Assembly: GCA_024244705.1 (NCBI GenBank)
Contig: JAAEOK010000082.1
Location: 1 to 64,000, forward strand
From: Alphaproteobacteria bacterium
GTDB lineage: Bacteria; Pseudomonadota; Alphaproteobacteria; JAAEOK01
DNA length: 64,000 bases
Direction of reading: 5' to 3'
The number at the start of each line of letters is the position of its first letter. Position 1 is the first letter of the stretch. This document shows positions 26,212 through 35,540 of this stretch, in pieces. The notes beneath the pieces were generated by a model. The model was not told where the DNA came from. It saw only the letters and a list, made by a program, of their open reading frames with translations, and did no database searches. The translations under genes and the position numbers were made by a program.

Positions 26212-26517
26212 TGGCCGAGAGGTGCGCGTCGTTGGCCCGGGGTTGACCCGCACCCGGCGTCGCCATATGACTGGGTTGCTTCTTCGAAGGTATGCACTGC
26301 TGACAGGCGCATGGAGATTCCGGTAAACCGAGAACGGCGACGGCGCTGACGTCTCATATGCCTGAGATCGTCGGCGCCGGATCGAGATAATCCTTGATCC
26401 GGGATTCATGCGGTATTAAGTCGATTCTGTTACACAGCGAGTCGCATCCCATCGAGTCGCACACCGCGTGATGAATGGTCGCGGGCGAAGGGACCCGCGG
26501 GACGAGGGTTGGAACCG
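26212..26517. other. 306-bp intergenic region before korA
   Basis: No gene is visible. It has a direct repeat of CGAGTCGCA (near 26439 and 26454). A stretch near 26405 (CATGCGGTATTAAGTCGATTCTGTT) loosely matches one upstream of ctaA near 39080. It presumably holds the korA promoter, which I could not locate. Confidence 0.4.
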
Positions 26518-28386
26518 ATGAACGTTGCCCCGGCGGTACCGCGGCCGCAGGCACCCCGCGAGGAACTCGAAAGCGTAACCGTCCGCTTTGCCGGCGATTC
26601 CGGCGACGGCATGCAGCTGACCGGCTCGCAATTTACCTTGGCGACGGCGCTCGCCGGCAACGACCTGGCGACATTCCCCGACTTCCCGGCCGAGATCCGT
26701 GCGCCCGCCGGGACGACCTATGGCGTTTCGGCATTCCAGGTCAATTTCGGCGCCCGCGAGATTCGCACCTCGGGCGATGCGCCAGACGTCCTGGTGGCGA
26801 TGAACCCGGCGGCGCTGAAGGTCAATCTCGACGACATGTGCACCGGCGGGCTGATCTTCGTCGACACCGGCGCGTTTACCAAGCGCAACCTGCAGAAGGC
26901 GACCTTCGACGACAACCCGCTCGAGGATTCAAGCCTCGCCAAATTCCGCATCATGCCGATCGACATGTCGGCCCAGACCTTGGGCGCGGTCAAACCCTAT
27001 GGCCTCAGTAATAAGGAGGCGTTGCGCTGCAAGAACATGTGGGCGTTGGGGCTGGTCTATTGGCTCTATGACCGCGATATACGGCCGAGCGCCGATTGGC
27101 TGAGACAGAAATTTGCCGCGCGGCCCGAGCTCGCCGACGCCAACATTGCGGCGATGAAAGCGGGACACGCCTTCGGTGAGACCGCGGAGATGCCGGGCGA
27201 GATAAGTGCCTATACGGTACCCCCGGCGAAGATCGAGCCGGGGGAATACCGGGCGGTGACCGGCACCGAGGCGCTGGCCTGGGGCCTGGTCGTCGGTGCC
27301 CATCTCGCCGACCTCAAGCTGGTCTTCTGTTCCTATCCGATCACCCCCGCTTCGGCGGTGCTGCACACCCTGGCCAATCTGCGCCAGCATGGGGTGGTGA
27401 CGTTCCAAGCCGAGGACGAGATCGCCGCCGTTGGCGCGGCGATCGGCGCCTCCTTCGCCGGCTCCATCGGCGTGACGTCGAGCTCCGGCCCGGGGATCGC
27501 GCTCAAGGGCGAGGCCATCGGGCTGGCGATCGCCACCGAACTGCCATTAGTCGTGATCAATTCCCAGCGCGCCGGCCCGTCGACCGGCATGCCGACCAAG
27601 ACCGAGCAATCGGACCTCTATCAGGCGGTCTACGGCCGCAACGGCGACAGCCCGATGTCGGTCATGGCGGCGCGGTCGCCGGGCGATTGCTTCGAAGTCG
27701 CCGTCGAGGCGGTCCGCCTGTCGACCAAGCACATGACGCCGGTGATGCTGCTGAGCGACGGCTATATCGCCAATGCCGCGGAGCCGTGGCGCATTCCCGA
27801 TGTTACCGGTTTGCGACGCTTCGACCGCATGTTCCACAAGGAAATCGAGGGATTTCATCCTTTCATCCGTCATCCGGAAACGCTGGCTAGGCCGTGGGCG
27901 CCCCCCGGCGTGCCCGGCCTCGAACATCGCATCGGCGGGCTCGAGCGCGACTATGACAGCGGTGACGTATCCTACGATCCGGCCAACCACCAGCGCATGA
28001 CCGACGTGCGCGCGGCCAAGGTCGAGCTGATCGGCCGTGACATCCCACCCCAAAACGTCGAGCTCGGCTCGGACAGCGGCCGGCTGGCGATCGTCGGCTG
28101 GGGATCGACCTTCGGGTCGATCAACCGCGCGGTCGAAAACCTGATCGATGCCGGCCTCGAAGTCGCCCACATCCATTTGCGCCACATCTGGCCGTTGCCG
28201 CCGAACCTGCACACCCTGCTCGACAGCTACGACAAGGTCCTGGTACCGGAAATGAATTCGGGCCAGCTACGCACCGTGCTGCGCGCGGAATACCTGGTTC
28301 CGGCGCACGGGCTCAACAAGGTGACGGGGCAACCCTTCCGCATTTCCGAAATCGAAGAGGCGGCGCGCCGCCTGCTGGAGGACTGA
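26518..28386 (+). CDS. korA: 2-oxoacid:ferredoxin oxidoreductase, alpha (gamma-alpha fused) subunit
   Basis: A 622-aa subunit. The N-terminal gamma domain (about residues 20-200) begins VTVRFAGDSGDGMQLTG, followed by FPAEIRAPAGTTYGVSAFQ. The alpha domain starts near residue 245 with AWGLVVGAHLADLKLVFCSYPITPAS and includes AEDEIAAVGAAIGAS and GMPTKTEQSDL. The C-terminal domain ends LNKVTGQPF. This two-subunit KorAB architecture oxidises 2-oxoglutarate or another 2-oxoacid to the acyl-CoA and reduces ferredoxin. KorB follows one base after the stop codon. Confidence 0.92.
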   Translation: MNVAPAVPRPQAPREELESVTVRFAGDSGDGMQLTGSQFTLATALAGNDLATFPDFPAEIRAPAGTTYGVSAFQVNFGAREIRTSGDAPDVLVAMNPAALKVNLDDMCTGGLIFVDTGAFTKRNLQKATFDDNPLEDSSLAKFRIMPIDMSAQTLGAVKPYGLSNKEALRCKNMWALGLVYWLYDRDIRPSADWLRQKFAARPELADANIAAMKAGHAFGETAEMPGEISAYTVPPAKIEPGEYRAVTGTEALAWGLVVGAHLADLKLVFCSYPITPASAVLHTLANLRQHGVVTFQAEDEIAAVGAAIGASFAGSIGVTSSSGPGIALKGEAIGLAIATELPLVVINSQRAGPSTGMPTKTEQSDLYQAVYGRNGDSPMSVMAARSPGDCFEVAVEAVRLSTKHMTPVMLLSDGYIANAAEPWRIPDVTGLRRFDRMFHKEIEGFHPFIRHPETLARPWAPPGVPGLEHRIGGLERDYDSGDVSYDPANHQRMTDVRAAKVELIGRDIPPQNVELGSDSGRLAIVGWGSTFGSINRAVENLIDAGLEVAHIHLRHIWPLPPNLHTLLDSYDKVLVPEMNSGQLRTVLRAEYLVPAHGLNKVTGQPFRISEIEEAARRLLED

Positions 28387-28387
28387 G

Positions 28388-29410
28388 ATGAGCGCGCCCA
28401 AGCTGCCCGAGACGCTGACGGCGAAGGATTACGCCTCCGACCAGGACGTCCGCTGGTGCCCCGGTTGCGGCGATTACGCGATCCTGAAAGGCGTGCTGAA
28501 GACTTTGGCCGACCTGCAGGTGCCGCGCGAGAAGACCGTATTCATCTCGGGCATCGGCTGCGCCGCGCGCTTCCCCTACTACGTCTCGACCTATGGCTTC
28601 CACACCATTCATGGCCGCGCGCCGACCATCGCGACCGGCGCCAAGCTGGCCAATCCCGAGCTCGATATCTGGGTGGTCAGCGGAGACGGCGACGCGCTGT
28701 CGATCGGCGGCAATCACATGCTGCACATCCTGCGGCGCAATCCGAACATGCAGATCCTGCTGTTCAACAATCAGATCTATGGCCTGACGAAGGGCCAATA
28801 TTCGCCGACCTCGAAAGTCGGCACGCGGTCGCCGTCGACGCCCCGCGGGTCGGTCGACAGCCCGGTATCGGCGGCGCAGTTCGCGCTCGGTGCCAACGCG
28901 CGCTTCGTCGCCCGCGCCATCGATACCGACCAGAAGCACTTGCCGGAGACCCTCAAGCGTGCCCACACCCATGACGGTGCCTCGTTCGTCGAGATCTTCC
29001 AGAACTGCATCGTCTACAACGACGGCGTGTTTTCGGCCTTTACCGAGCGCGCCCATGCGGCCGACACCCAGATCCATGTCGAGCACGGCAAGCCGCTGAT
29101 ATTCGGCGCCGACCGCGACAAGGGCCTGCGCCTGGTCCCCGGCACGCTCGATGTCGAGGTGGTCACGATCGGCGACAACGGCTTCACCGAAAAGGATGTC
29201 ATGTTCCACGACGAGACCAACCACTGGCTGGCAGCGTTGCTGGCGGCGATGGAACCGCCCAACTTCCCGGTCGCCGTCGGTGTGCTGTATTGCGACCCGG
29301 CGACCCCCTACGAGGCCAATTTCCCCCAGAACACGCCGCTCGGCGGATCGGTGACCAGCAATGACGACCTCAACGGGATGCTGCGATCCGGCCATACCTG
29401 GACGGTATAA
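28388..29410 (+). CDS. korB: 2-oxoacid:ferredoxin oxidoreductase, beta subunit
   Basis: A 340-aa thiamine-diphosphate subunit. The WCPGCGDYAILKG motif near residue 20 supplies [4Fe-4S] cysteines. The ThDP/Mg motif is in SGDGDALSIGGNHMLH...NPNMQILLFNNQIYG, and GLTKGQYSPTS matches the 2-oxoglutarate/2-oxoacid group. Together with KorA it forms a CoA-dependent oxidoreductase. The substrate (2-oxoglutarate, pyruvate or a branched or aryl oxoacid) is not decided by sequence alone. Confidence 0.92.
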   Translation: MSAPKLPETLTAKDYASDQDVRWCPGCGDYAILKGVLKTLADLQVPREKTVFISGIGCAARFPYYVSTYGFHTIHGRAPTIATGAKLANPELDIWVVSGDGDALSIGGNHMLHILRRNPNMQILLFNNQIYGLTKGQYSPTSKVGTRSPSTPRGSVDSPVSAAQFALGANARFVARAIDTDQKHLPETLKRAHTHDGASFVEIFQNCIVYNDGVFSAFTERAHAADTQIHVEHGKPLIFGADRDKGLRLVPGTLDVEVVTIGDNGFTEKDVMFHDETNHWLAALLAAMEPPNFPVAVGVLYCDPATPYEANFPQNTPLGGSVTSNDDLNGMLRSGHTWTV

Positions 29411-29457
29411 GCCTCGGCGTTCCAATCCGCGGCGCCGAACGCCGACCTGAATTCACC

Positions 29458-30657
29458 GTGATCGTCCGCCTTTTTTTCGTCGCCGCCTTCGCGATTTGTT
29501 CGGTGACGTCGCTGGCGGCCGAGGACGCACCCCTCATCGTCGGCGCCGTGTTGTCCGAGACCGGCAAGTTTTCGACCAACGGCAAACATGCCGGCATTGG
29601 CTACGATTTGGCGGTCCAGCGGATCAACGCCCTGGGCGGCGTCCGTGTCGGAGATCGCACCCACCGCCTGGAGATCGCTTATTACGACGACGAATCGACG
29701 CCGGTTCGCGGTGCCGCCCTGGCCGAGCGGCTGATCAAACAGGACGGCGTCAAATTCATGCTCGGCCCGTACAGCTCGGCCCTGACCCAGGCGATCGCTC
29801 CGATCACCGAGGCCTATAGCATACCGATGGTGGAGGGAAACGGCTCCGCCCGTTCTCTGTTCACGCAGGGCTACAGGTACCTATTCGCGGTCCTTTCGAC
29901 ATCGGAGGAATACTTTTCGAGCGCGATCGATCTGCTCGCCGATTTGGCCGAAAGCGGCGGGCGGGCGCCGTCGTCGGTGCGCATCGCGCTCGCCACGGAG
30001 AACGACCCGGCGTCCCAGGATGTGCGTGCCGGCGTCCTTACCGATGCCGCCCGCTACGGCATGGAAATCGTCATCGACGACAAGCTGCCGCCGGACGTCA
30101 ACGACATGACCGCGATCCTGACCAAGGTCAAGGCGCTGCGGCCCGATGCCCTTCTGGTTTCCGGGCATTCGCGCGGCGCGACGATCGCCGTCCGCCAGGT
30201 CGCCGAGATGCGGGTCGCCGTACCGGCCCTGATCGTGACCCATTGCGACGCCGCCGACATCATCGGCAAGTTCGGCGGCGACGCGGAGGACGTGATTTGT
30301 CCCGCGCAGTGGGACCGCAGCCTGCCCTACTCCGGCCGCTGGTTCGGCGGTGCCGAGGACTACGCCGTTGCGTTCGAGCGCGCGTTCGGTTACGCCCCGC
30401 CTTATCAGGCCGCGGAATCCTCGGCAGCCGTGCTGACCCTGGTCGACGCGATCGAACGCGCCGGATCCTTGGACGGCGGCGCCGTCCGGGACGCGCTGGC
30501 GGCGACCGATCTCGCCACCTTCTTCGGCCGCATCCGTTTCGACGCCAGCGGCAAGAATATCGCCAAACCGATGGTCTTGTACCAGGTCCAGGACGGCGTG
30601 TTCCGGGTCGTCGCGCCGGCGGAGTGGGCGTCGGCCAAGCCTGTCTTTCCGCGCTAA
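29458..30657 (+). CDS. orphan branched-chain-type ABC substrate-binding protein
   Basis: A 399-aa periplasmic type I binding protein. The signal peptide is residues 1-21 (ends SLAAED), then LIVGAVLSETGKFSTNGKHAGIGYDLAVQRINALGG, the typical first lobe. The start is GTG at 29458. It lies between KorB and the aldehyde oxidoreductase and has no permease or ATPase beside it. It may use the Liv-type permease at 19506, or act as a sensor-type binding protein. Its ligand would be a good clue to the substrate of the redox cluster. Confidence 0.87.
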   Translation: MIVRLFFVAAFAICSVTSLAAEDAPLIVGAVLSETGKFSTNGKHAGIGYDLAVQRINALGGVRVGDRTHRLEIAYYDDESTPVRGAALAERLIKQDGVKFMLGPYSSALTQAIAPITEAYSIPMVEGNGSARSLFTQGYRYLFAVLSTSEEYFSSAIDLLADLAESGGRAPSSVRIALATENDPASQDVRAGVLTDAARYGMEIVIDDKLPPDVNDMTAILTKVKALRPDALLVSGHSRGATIAVRQVAEMRVAVPALIVTHCDAADIIGKFGGDAEDVICPAQWDRSLPYSGRWFGGAEDYAVAFERAFGYAPPYQAAESSAAVLTLVDAIERAGSLDGGAVRDALAATDLATFFGRIRFDASGKNIAKPMVLYQVQDGVFRVVAPAEWASAKPVFPR

Positions 30658-30938
30658 GGGCGTGGCCCGCGAACGCTCTTTCATTTCGGTATCGCCCATG
30701 GCGCCGCCATCGATCGGGAATACGCCGATCAACCGGCGCCAAACGCTCCAATCCCGCTTGACCGAACCGGTGATTGTCATAGTTGTAAGGAAACAACAGC
30801 CGTCCGATAGTATGGGTCCGTGCATGAGGGTGGCGTGATCGGCCCGAATGGGCGATATAGCGGCATCATGCGACTATGCATTTGGGCCGGCGAAGGGCCG
30901 GACCTTTCGGAACAACGCGTTTTCAGGGTGAAATCGAT

Positions 30939-32660
30939 ATGCGCAGATACCTTCACATCAAGCTCGACGATCGGTCCGTCGAAACACAGGAATTGGAGGG
31001 CGAGGACGTCATCCGCGTCGGTCGCCATTTTATCGCCAAGACCCTGCTCGAACGCGGCGCGGCGACCGTCGATCCGTTGTCCCCGGAAAACCCGCTGATC
31101 TTTTCAGCCGGGCCGTTTGCCGGCACCAACTTTTCCAATGCCAACCGGCTCAGCGTCGGCTGCAAGAGCCCGCTCACCGGCGGCATCAAGGAGGCCAATG
31201 CCGGCGGCACCTTCGCCTTCGCCCTCGGCCAGCTCGAGATCTCCGGCTTCACGCTCTACGGCGCCGCCGACGATTGGGTCGTCATCCACATCCCCAAGGA
31301 CGGCGACATCACATACGAAAACGCCGCCCCCTACATGGGCAAAGGCGCCTTCGAGACGGCGAAGTTATTGTTCGATAAATACGGCGACAAGGTCAGCCTC
31401 GGCATTTGCGGCCCGGTCGGCGAGTACCTCGGCTTGGTCGCCGGTATCTCGTTCACCGACCCCGAAGGGCGTCCGACACGGCTCGCCGCCCGCGGCGGTG
31501 TCGGCGCGGTGATGGGCAGCAAGAAGGTCAAGGCGATCGTCGTCGACCGCGACAAGATGCCGACCTTCAACGACCGCAAGAAGGTGATGGGCGCGGTCCG
31601 CGAATACGGCAAGCGGCTGGGCGAAGAACCGGCGATCCAGACCTTCAGCGATTATGGCACCGCGATGATGGCCGATTTCACCAACAAGATCGGCGGCCTG
31701 CCGACCCGCAACTTCAGCGCCGGCCAGGTGGTCGATGCCACGGAGAAGACCTTCGAGCTCGGCGGCGACCATATTCGCGAGCGCAACCTGGCGCGCGGCG
31801 GCGAGCCGACCCATGCCTGCATGCCGGGCTGCATGATCAAATGCAGCAACATCTACGCCGACGAGAACGGCGAGGAGATGTGCTCGCCGGTCGAATACGA
31901 GACCCTCGGCCTGCTCGGCAGCAATTGCGGGCTCGACGATCCCGACGATGTCGCACTGCTCAACAATATCGCCAACGATCTCGGCATCGACACCATCGAG
32001 CTCGGCGCCACGTTGGGTGTGCTGATGGAGGCCGGCGAGGGCGCCTTCGGCGATCGCGCCTTCATGGCGGCGGCCCTCGACGACATTCGCCACGGCACCG
32101 AACGCGGCCGCATCCTGGCCCAGGGCACCGCCCGGGTTGGCGAGCATTACAACGTGGCGCGCGTCCCGGTGATCAAGAAGCAGGGCATCAGCGCCTACGA
32201 CCCGCGGGTTATCGAGGTCACCGGTATTTCGATGATGGTGACGGCGCAGGGCGCCGACCACACGACCGGCAACCTGCCCCACTTCCGCAGCGCCGACAAG
32301 ACAACGGAGGAACTGGTCGAGGTCAGCTACGAGACCCAGGTCGCCTGCGCGGTCGCCGATTCCTTGGGCCTGTGCCTGTTCGGCCGCTCGGTCACGGCGA
32401 AGAGCGGCGAGCTCATCGTCAACGCCCTCAACGACGCCCACGGCACCGCCTACGACACGTCGTTCCTAGAGGACCTCGGCCGCGAGGCGCTGCGCATGGA
32501 ATGGGAGTTCAACAAGCAGGCCGGGTTCACCGAAGATGATGATGAACTGCCGGAGTTCTTCTTCACCGAGGCGCTCGATCCGGCGGGCAAGGTCGCCCGC
32601 CATCACAGCGCCGACATCAACCGCCACCTGCGGCCGCTGGCCGAGTCCGGCGGCGCCTAG
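30939..32660 (+). CDS. tungsten-dependent aldehyde:ferredoxin oxidoreductase family protein
   Basis: A 573-aa AOR-family enzyme binding a tungsten (or molybdenum) bis-pterin and one [4Fe-4S] cluster. The N-terminal pterin domain has PLIFSAGPFAGT and RLSVGCKSPLTGGIKEANAGG. Cluster ligands are Cys294, Cys298 and Cys302 (ACMPGCMIKC) and Cys479 in ADSLGLC. It is slightly shorter than the 600-residue archaeal enzymes. ATG at 30939 is preferred, with AGGGTGA upstream. Such enzymes oxidise aldehydes to acids with ferredoxin as acceptor, which fits the neighbouring KorAB and FprA-like genes. No moa/moe or tungstate transporter genes are nearby. Confidence 0.92.
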   Translation: MRRYLHIKLDDRSVETQELEGEDVIRVGRHFIAKTLLERGAATVDPLSPENPLIFSAGPFAGTNFSNANRLSVGCKSPLTGGIKEANAGGTFAFALGQLEISGFTLYGAADDWVVIHIPKDGDITYENAAPYMGKGAFETAKLLFDKYGDKVSLGICGPVGEYLGLVAGISFTDPEGRPTRLAARGGVGAVMGSKKVKAIVVDRDKMPTFNDRKKVMGAVREYGKRLGEEPAIQTFSDYGTAMMADFTNKIGGLPTRNFSAGQVVDATEKTFELGGDHIRERNLARGGEPTHACMPGCMIKCSNIYADENGEEMCSPVEYETLGLLGSNCGLDDPDDVALLNNIANDLGIDTIELGATLGVLMEAGEGAFGDRAFMAAALDDIRHGTERGRILAQGTARVGEHYNVARVPVIKKQGISAYDPRVIEVTGISMMVTAQGADHTTGNLPHFRSADKTTEELVEVSYETQVACAVADSLGLCLFGRSVTAKSGELIVNALNDAHGTAYDTSFLEDLGREALRMEWEFNKQAGFTEDDDELPEFFFTEALDPAGKVARHHSADINRHLRPLAESGGA

Positions 32661-32672
32661 TCCGGTGGCTTT

Positions 32673-33989
32673 CTAGGCCAGCGCGGCCAACCGATCGTGA
32701 GCCCAGCGGCTGCGCGGGCGTAGTACGGCGCGTTCGGCGAGCAGGCTGCGGGCTAGTTCCGTGCGCCCGTCGCGGATCGCGGCATCGATCAGGATCTGCT
32801 GGAAGACGTCCTGCTGCGCGTGGCTGCCGCCGAGCGGCGCCATCTCGTGCCTCATGGGCAGCAACCGATCCACCGCCTTGCCGCACGCTCCCTCACCATA
32901 GGCGAGCAAGCCTTCGGCGAGCGGCACGGTAAGCGATGCCGTCACCCCGGCGGCGTCGGCACCGCCGGCGGCGGCGAAACGCTTCAGGGAATCGAGATAG
33001 GTCCGGGCTGAGGCGATCCGTCCGGCCCCGGTGAAGGCGAGCATGAAATGGGCGTCGGTGAAGGGCAGGACGTGGTCGTCCTTGCGCTGCTCGGCGATGT
33101 CGGCCAGTGCCTCCCAGCGGCCGCCGATATCGACGCCGAGCAGCTCCAGCCGCATCAGCATTGAGGCGGCATTCTGGACATCGAGATAGAAGCCGGTCTC
33201 ATCGACCCTGACCTCGCGGTCATAGATATCGAGCACGCGGTCGAAATCGCCGAGTTCGAGGGAGAACAGGGCGGCATGCCACCACAGATGATCCTTGAAC
33301 GGGTTGCGGTCGTCCCAGGTGCCGAACGGCTGATCGAGCCACTGCGTGCCCTCCTCGTGGCGGCACTGCATTTCGAGGACATGGGCCACCGCGTGCACCG
33401 CCCACAGATCCTCGCGGTTCAGCTCCACCGCGTGGCGGCCGTAGCGTTCGGCCTCGGCGTAGTCGCCGCACTCCTCGAGGCCGAAGGCCAGCATGCCGAG
33501 AACGAAACCATAGCCCGGCATCGCCGGGTCGAGCCGTCCGGCGGCGGCCGCCGGCAGATCGCGTAGGGCGGCACGACGGCCCTGCCAGAAACTCATGAAA
33601 TGGTGCAGGCGGAGGGCCAACAGGTCGCCCGGCGCCTCGATCAGGATCTCCTCCCACAGCCGACAGGCGTCGCCGACGCGGCCCGCCGCCCAATGCTCGA
33701 GTGCCGCCACGTGCCCGGCCTCGCGGGCCGTCGCATCGCCGGCGAGCGCCTTCGCCGCGGCGACCACGCCGGCGACCTTGTCGGCGATCTCGACGGTGCC
33801 GAGCTGCATCAGCATATAGCCGCGAAAGCACAGGCCCATGAGGAACTGCGGGTCCGCCCCCAACGCCGCCTTGACGTGCGCCTGGGCGGCGAGGCGGTAT
33901 TCGAGATAGGCCATCAGCGCGGTGTCGTAGGCGGCGACCGCCGCGGGCGCGCGGGTGGTGACTATCAATCCAAGGGCGTCGGTCTGCAT
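32673..33989 (-). CDS. TPR protein, TTC38 family
   Basis: A 438-aa soluble helical-repeat protein like TTC38/YcfD-type tetratricopeptide proteins. It has about ten helix pairs, including AERYGRHAVELNREDLWAVHAVAHVLEM and the conserved HLWWHAALFSLELGDFD block. The ATG at 33989 follows from family alignment; longer frames upstream are not protein-like. The start is 31 bp after the acyl-CoA dehydrogenase stop, so they are probably an operon. The function is unknown; members often accompany fatty acid or amidohydrolase genes. Confidence 0.82.
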   Translation of the reverse strand: MQTDALGLIVTTRAPAAVAAYDTALMAYLEYRLAAQAHVKAALGADPQFLMGLCFRGYMLMQLGTVEIADKVAGVVAAAKALAGDATAREAGHVAALEHWAAGRVGDACRLWEEILIEAPGDLLALRLHHFMSFWQGRRAALRDLPAAAAGRLDPAMPGYGFVLGMLAFGLEECGDYAEAERYGRHAVELNREDLWAVHAVAHVLEMQCRHEEGTQWLDQPFGTWDDRNPFKDHLWWHAALFSLELGDFDRVLDIYDREVRVDETGFYLDVQNAASMLMRLELLGVDIGGRWEALADIAEQRKDDHVLPFTDAHFMLAFTGAGRIASARTYLDSLKRFAAAGGADAAGVTASLTVPLAEGLLAYGEGACGKAVDRLLPMRHEMAPLGGSHAQQDVFQQILIDAAIRDGRTELARSLLAERAVLRPRSRWAHDRLAALA

Positions 33990-34020
33990 GGGCGGGCTCC
34001 CGGGTCGATTTCGATTGCGC

Positions 34021-35208
34021 TCAGCGCCCGGCATCGCCGCCGCGGGTTTGCGGCAGCTTGCGTCCGAGGAGTCCGCCGGCCACGACCGTGCGCAGGATTT
34101 GCGCCGTACCGCCGCCGATGGTGAACATGCGGGCATCGCGGACCATGCGTTCGAGCGGCAGATCGCGGCCATAGCCGGCCGCGCCGAACATCTGCAACGC
34201 GTCGTTGGTCACCTTCTGCGCCATTTCGGAGGCGAAGATCTTGGCCTGGGCCGCCTGTACCATGTCCGGAAACCCGTCGCCGGCGCCGGCCGCCGCCTTG
34301 CAGATCATCAGCCGGGCCGCCGCGAGCTCGGTCGCCATGTCGGCGAGCATCCACTGCAGGCCCTGGAATTCGGCGATCGGACGCCCGAACTGGTGCCGCG
34401 TCTTGACCCGCTCCAGCGCCAGCTCGTAGGCGCCCTGGGCGAGGCCGAGCGCGACCGTGGCGGCACCGACACGCTGCCCGTTATAAGCACTCATCAAATT
34501 GGCGAAGCCGCGCGCGAAGCCGTCGGGCGGCACCAGCACCATGTCCTCGGGCACCGCGAGGTCCTCGAAGACGATCTCGGTCTCGGGAATGCCGCGGAGC
34601 CCCATGGCGTAGGACCGTTGGCCGACCCGCAGGCCTTCGGCCTCGCCGCGGACGGCGAGAAAACCGGCGATTCCCAGCTCGTCGCCGTGCTCATCGTAAA
34701 CCCGGGCGAAGATCACATGGAGCCGCGACACGCCGCCGCCGGTGATCCAGTGCTTCTTGCCGTTGAGGACATAACCGCCGCCGCGCCGGTCGGCGCGCGT
34801 CGTCATTTCGTTGGCCGCGCTGCCGGCCTCCGGCTCGGTGATACAGATGGCGGGCTTGTCGCCGGCGAGGACGAGTTCGGCGGCGAGACGCTTCTGCTTC
34901 TCGCTACCGTATTTCATGATGGCGCCGATGCCGCCCATATTGCCCTCGACCACGATCCGCGCGGTGACGCCGCAGACCTTGGCCATTTCCTCGATCACCA
35001 CGACGGTGTCGAGATAGGACCGCCCTTGGCCGCCGTATTCGACCGGGATGGTCATGCCCATGAAACCGGCCGCGGTCAGTTTCTCGACATTGTCCCAGGG
35101 GTAGGATTCGCTGCGGTCAACCTCGGCCGCGCGCGCGCGAATTGCCGATTCGGCGAGGTCGCGGGCGGCCTGCTGCAGGTTCCGTTGGTCGTCGGTCAGC
35201 TCGAACAT
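34021..35208 (-). CDS. acyl-CoA dehydrogenase
   Basis: A 395-aa FAD flavoprotein of the acyl-CoA dehydrogenase family. It has the N-terminal helical domain, then ITEPEAGSAANEM (FAD and substrate binding), WITGGGVS, and the C-terminal helical domain with RHQFGRPIAEFQGLQWMLADM and LQMFGAAGYGRDLPLERMVRDARMFTIGGGTAQI. The catalytic base is at the usual Glu position region before the C-terminal helix only if ERMVRDAR is shifted; I could not place it with certainty. It is followed by the TPR gene. Upstream lies the 70-bp direct repeat bordering the inserted segment. Confidence 0.9.
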   Translation of the reverse strand: MFELTDDQRNLQQAARDLAESAIRARAAEVDRSESYPWDNVEKLTAAGFMGMTIPVEYGGQGRSYLDTVVVIEEMAKVCGVTARIVVEGNMGGIGAIMKYGSEKQKRLAAELVLAGDKPAICITEPEAGSAANEMTTRADRRGGGYVLNGKKHWITGGGVSRLHVIFARVYDEHGDELGIAGFLAVRGEAEGLRVGQRSYAMGLRGIPETEIVFEDLAVPEDMVLVPPDGFARGFANLMSAYNGQRVGAATVALGLAQGAYELALERVKTRHQFGRPIAEFQGLQWMLADMATELAAARLMICKAAAGAGDGFPDMVQAAQAKIFASEMAQKVTNDALQMFGAAGYGRDLPLERMVRDARMFTIGGGTAQILRTVVAGGLLGRKLPQTRGGDAGR

Positions 35209-35253
35209 GGGCGCACTCCCAACCGCTCTCCGGGCGATCGCGAAACCTGCAGG

Positions 35254-35323
35254 ATGGGGTGACGGCGCGGGCGAGGCAAGCCTTCGCGAAAGGCCCTACA
35301 TGTACCCTTCGACGCGGAGCCGT
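35254..35323 (+). repeat. 70-bp direct repeat, left copy
   Basis: Identical, base for base, to 38077-38146. Its right part is a copy of the last 28 bases of cysD. It also contains the inverted repeat GCCTTCGCGAAAGGC. It marks the left end of the inserted segment. Confidence 0.95.
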
Positions 35324-35540
35324 AGCGCTCCGTGAACGGAGTATGTGCGGATGTGCACACCATACCGGTTGACTTTCGTTGCCGTCCGTCAATAGCGTCG
35401 GTTGTACTAATCGAAAGTTTTCCAATCGGGGCCGTGAGTTCAGCGCGCAAAATGCATTGGCCAATCTGAAAAAACACGGACGCACACAGTCCTTGGACAA
35501 CTGGACTGCAATTGCGGTCTTGCCAGGTCGCTGGTTAGGC

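Noticed and set aside
24038-31000. Long open frames on the minus strand opposite the redox cluster (for example 24038-25207, 25360-26409, 28313-29425, 29881-30825).
   Set aside because: They mirror well-recognised plus-strand genes, have His/Arg/Gly-rich composition and no family resemblance. They are GC-driven shadows.
35369-35397. Sigma-70 promoter at the left end of the inserted segment (TTGACT at 35369).
   Set aside because: No acceptable -10 is found 16-18 bases downstream.
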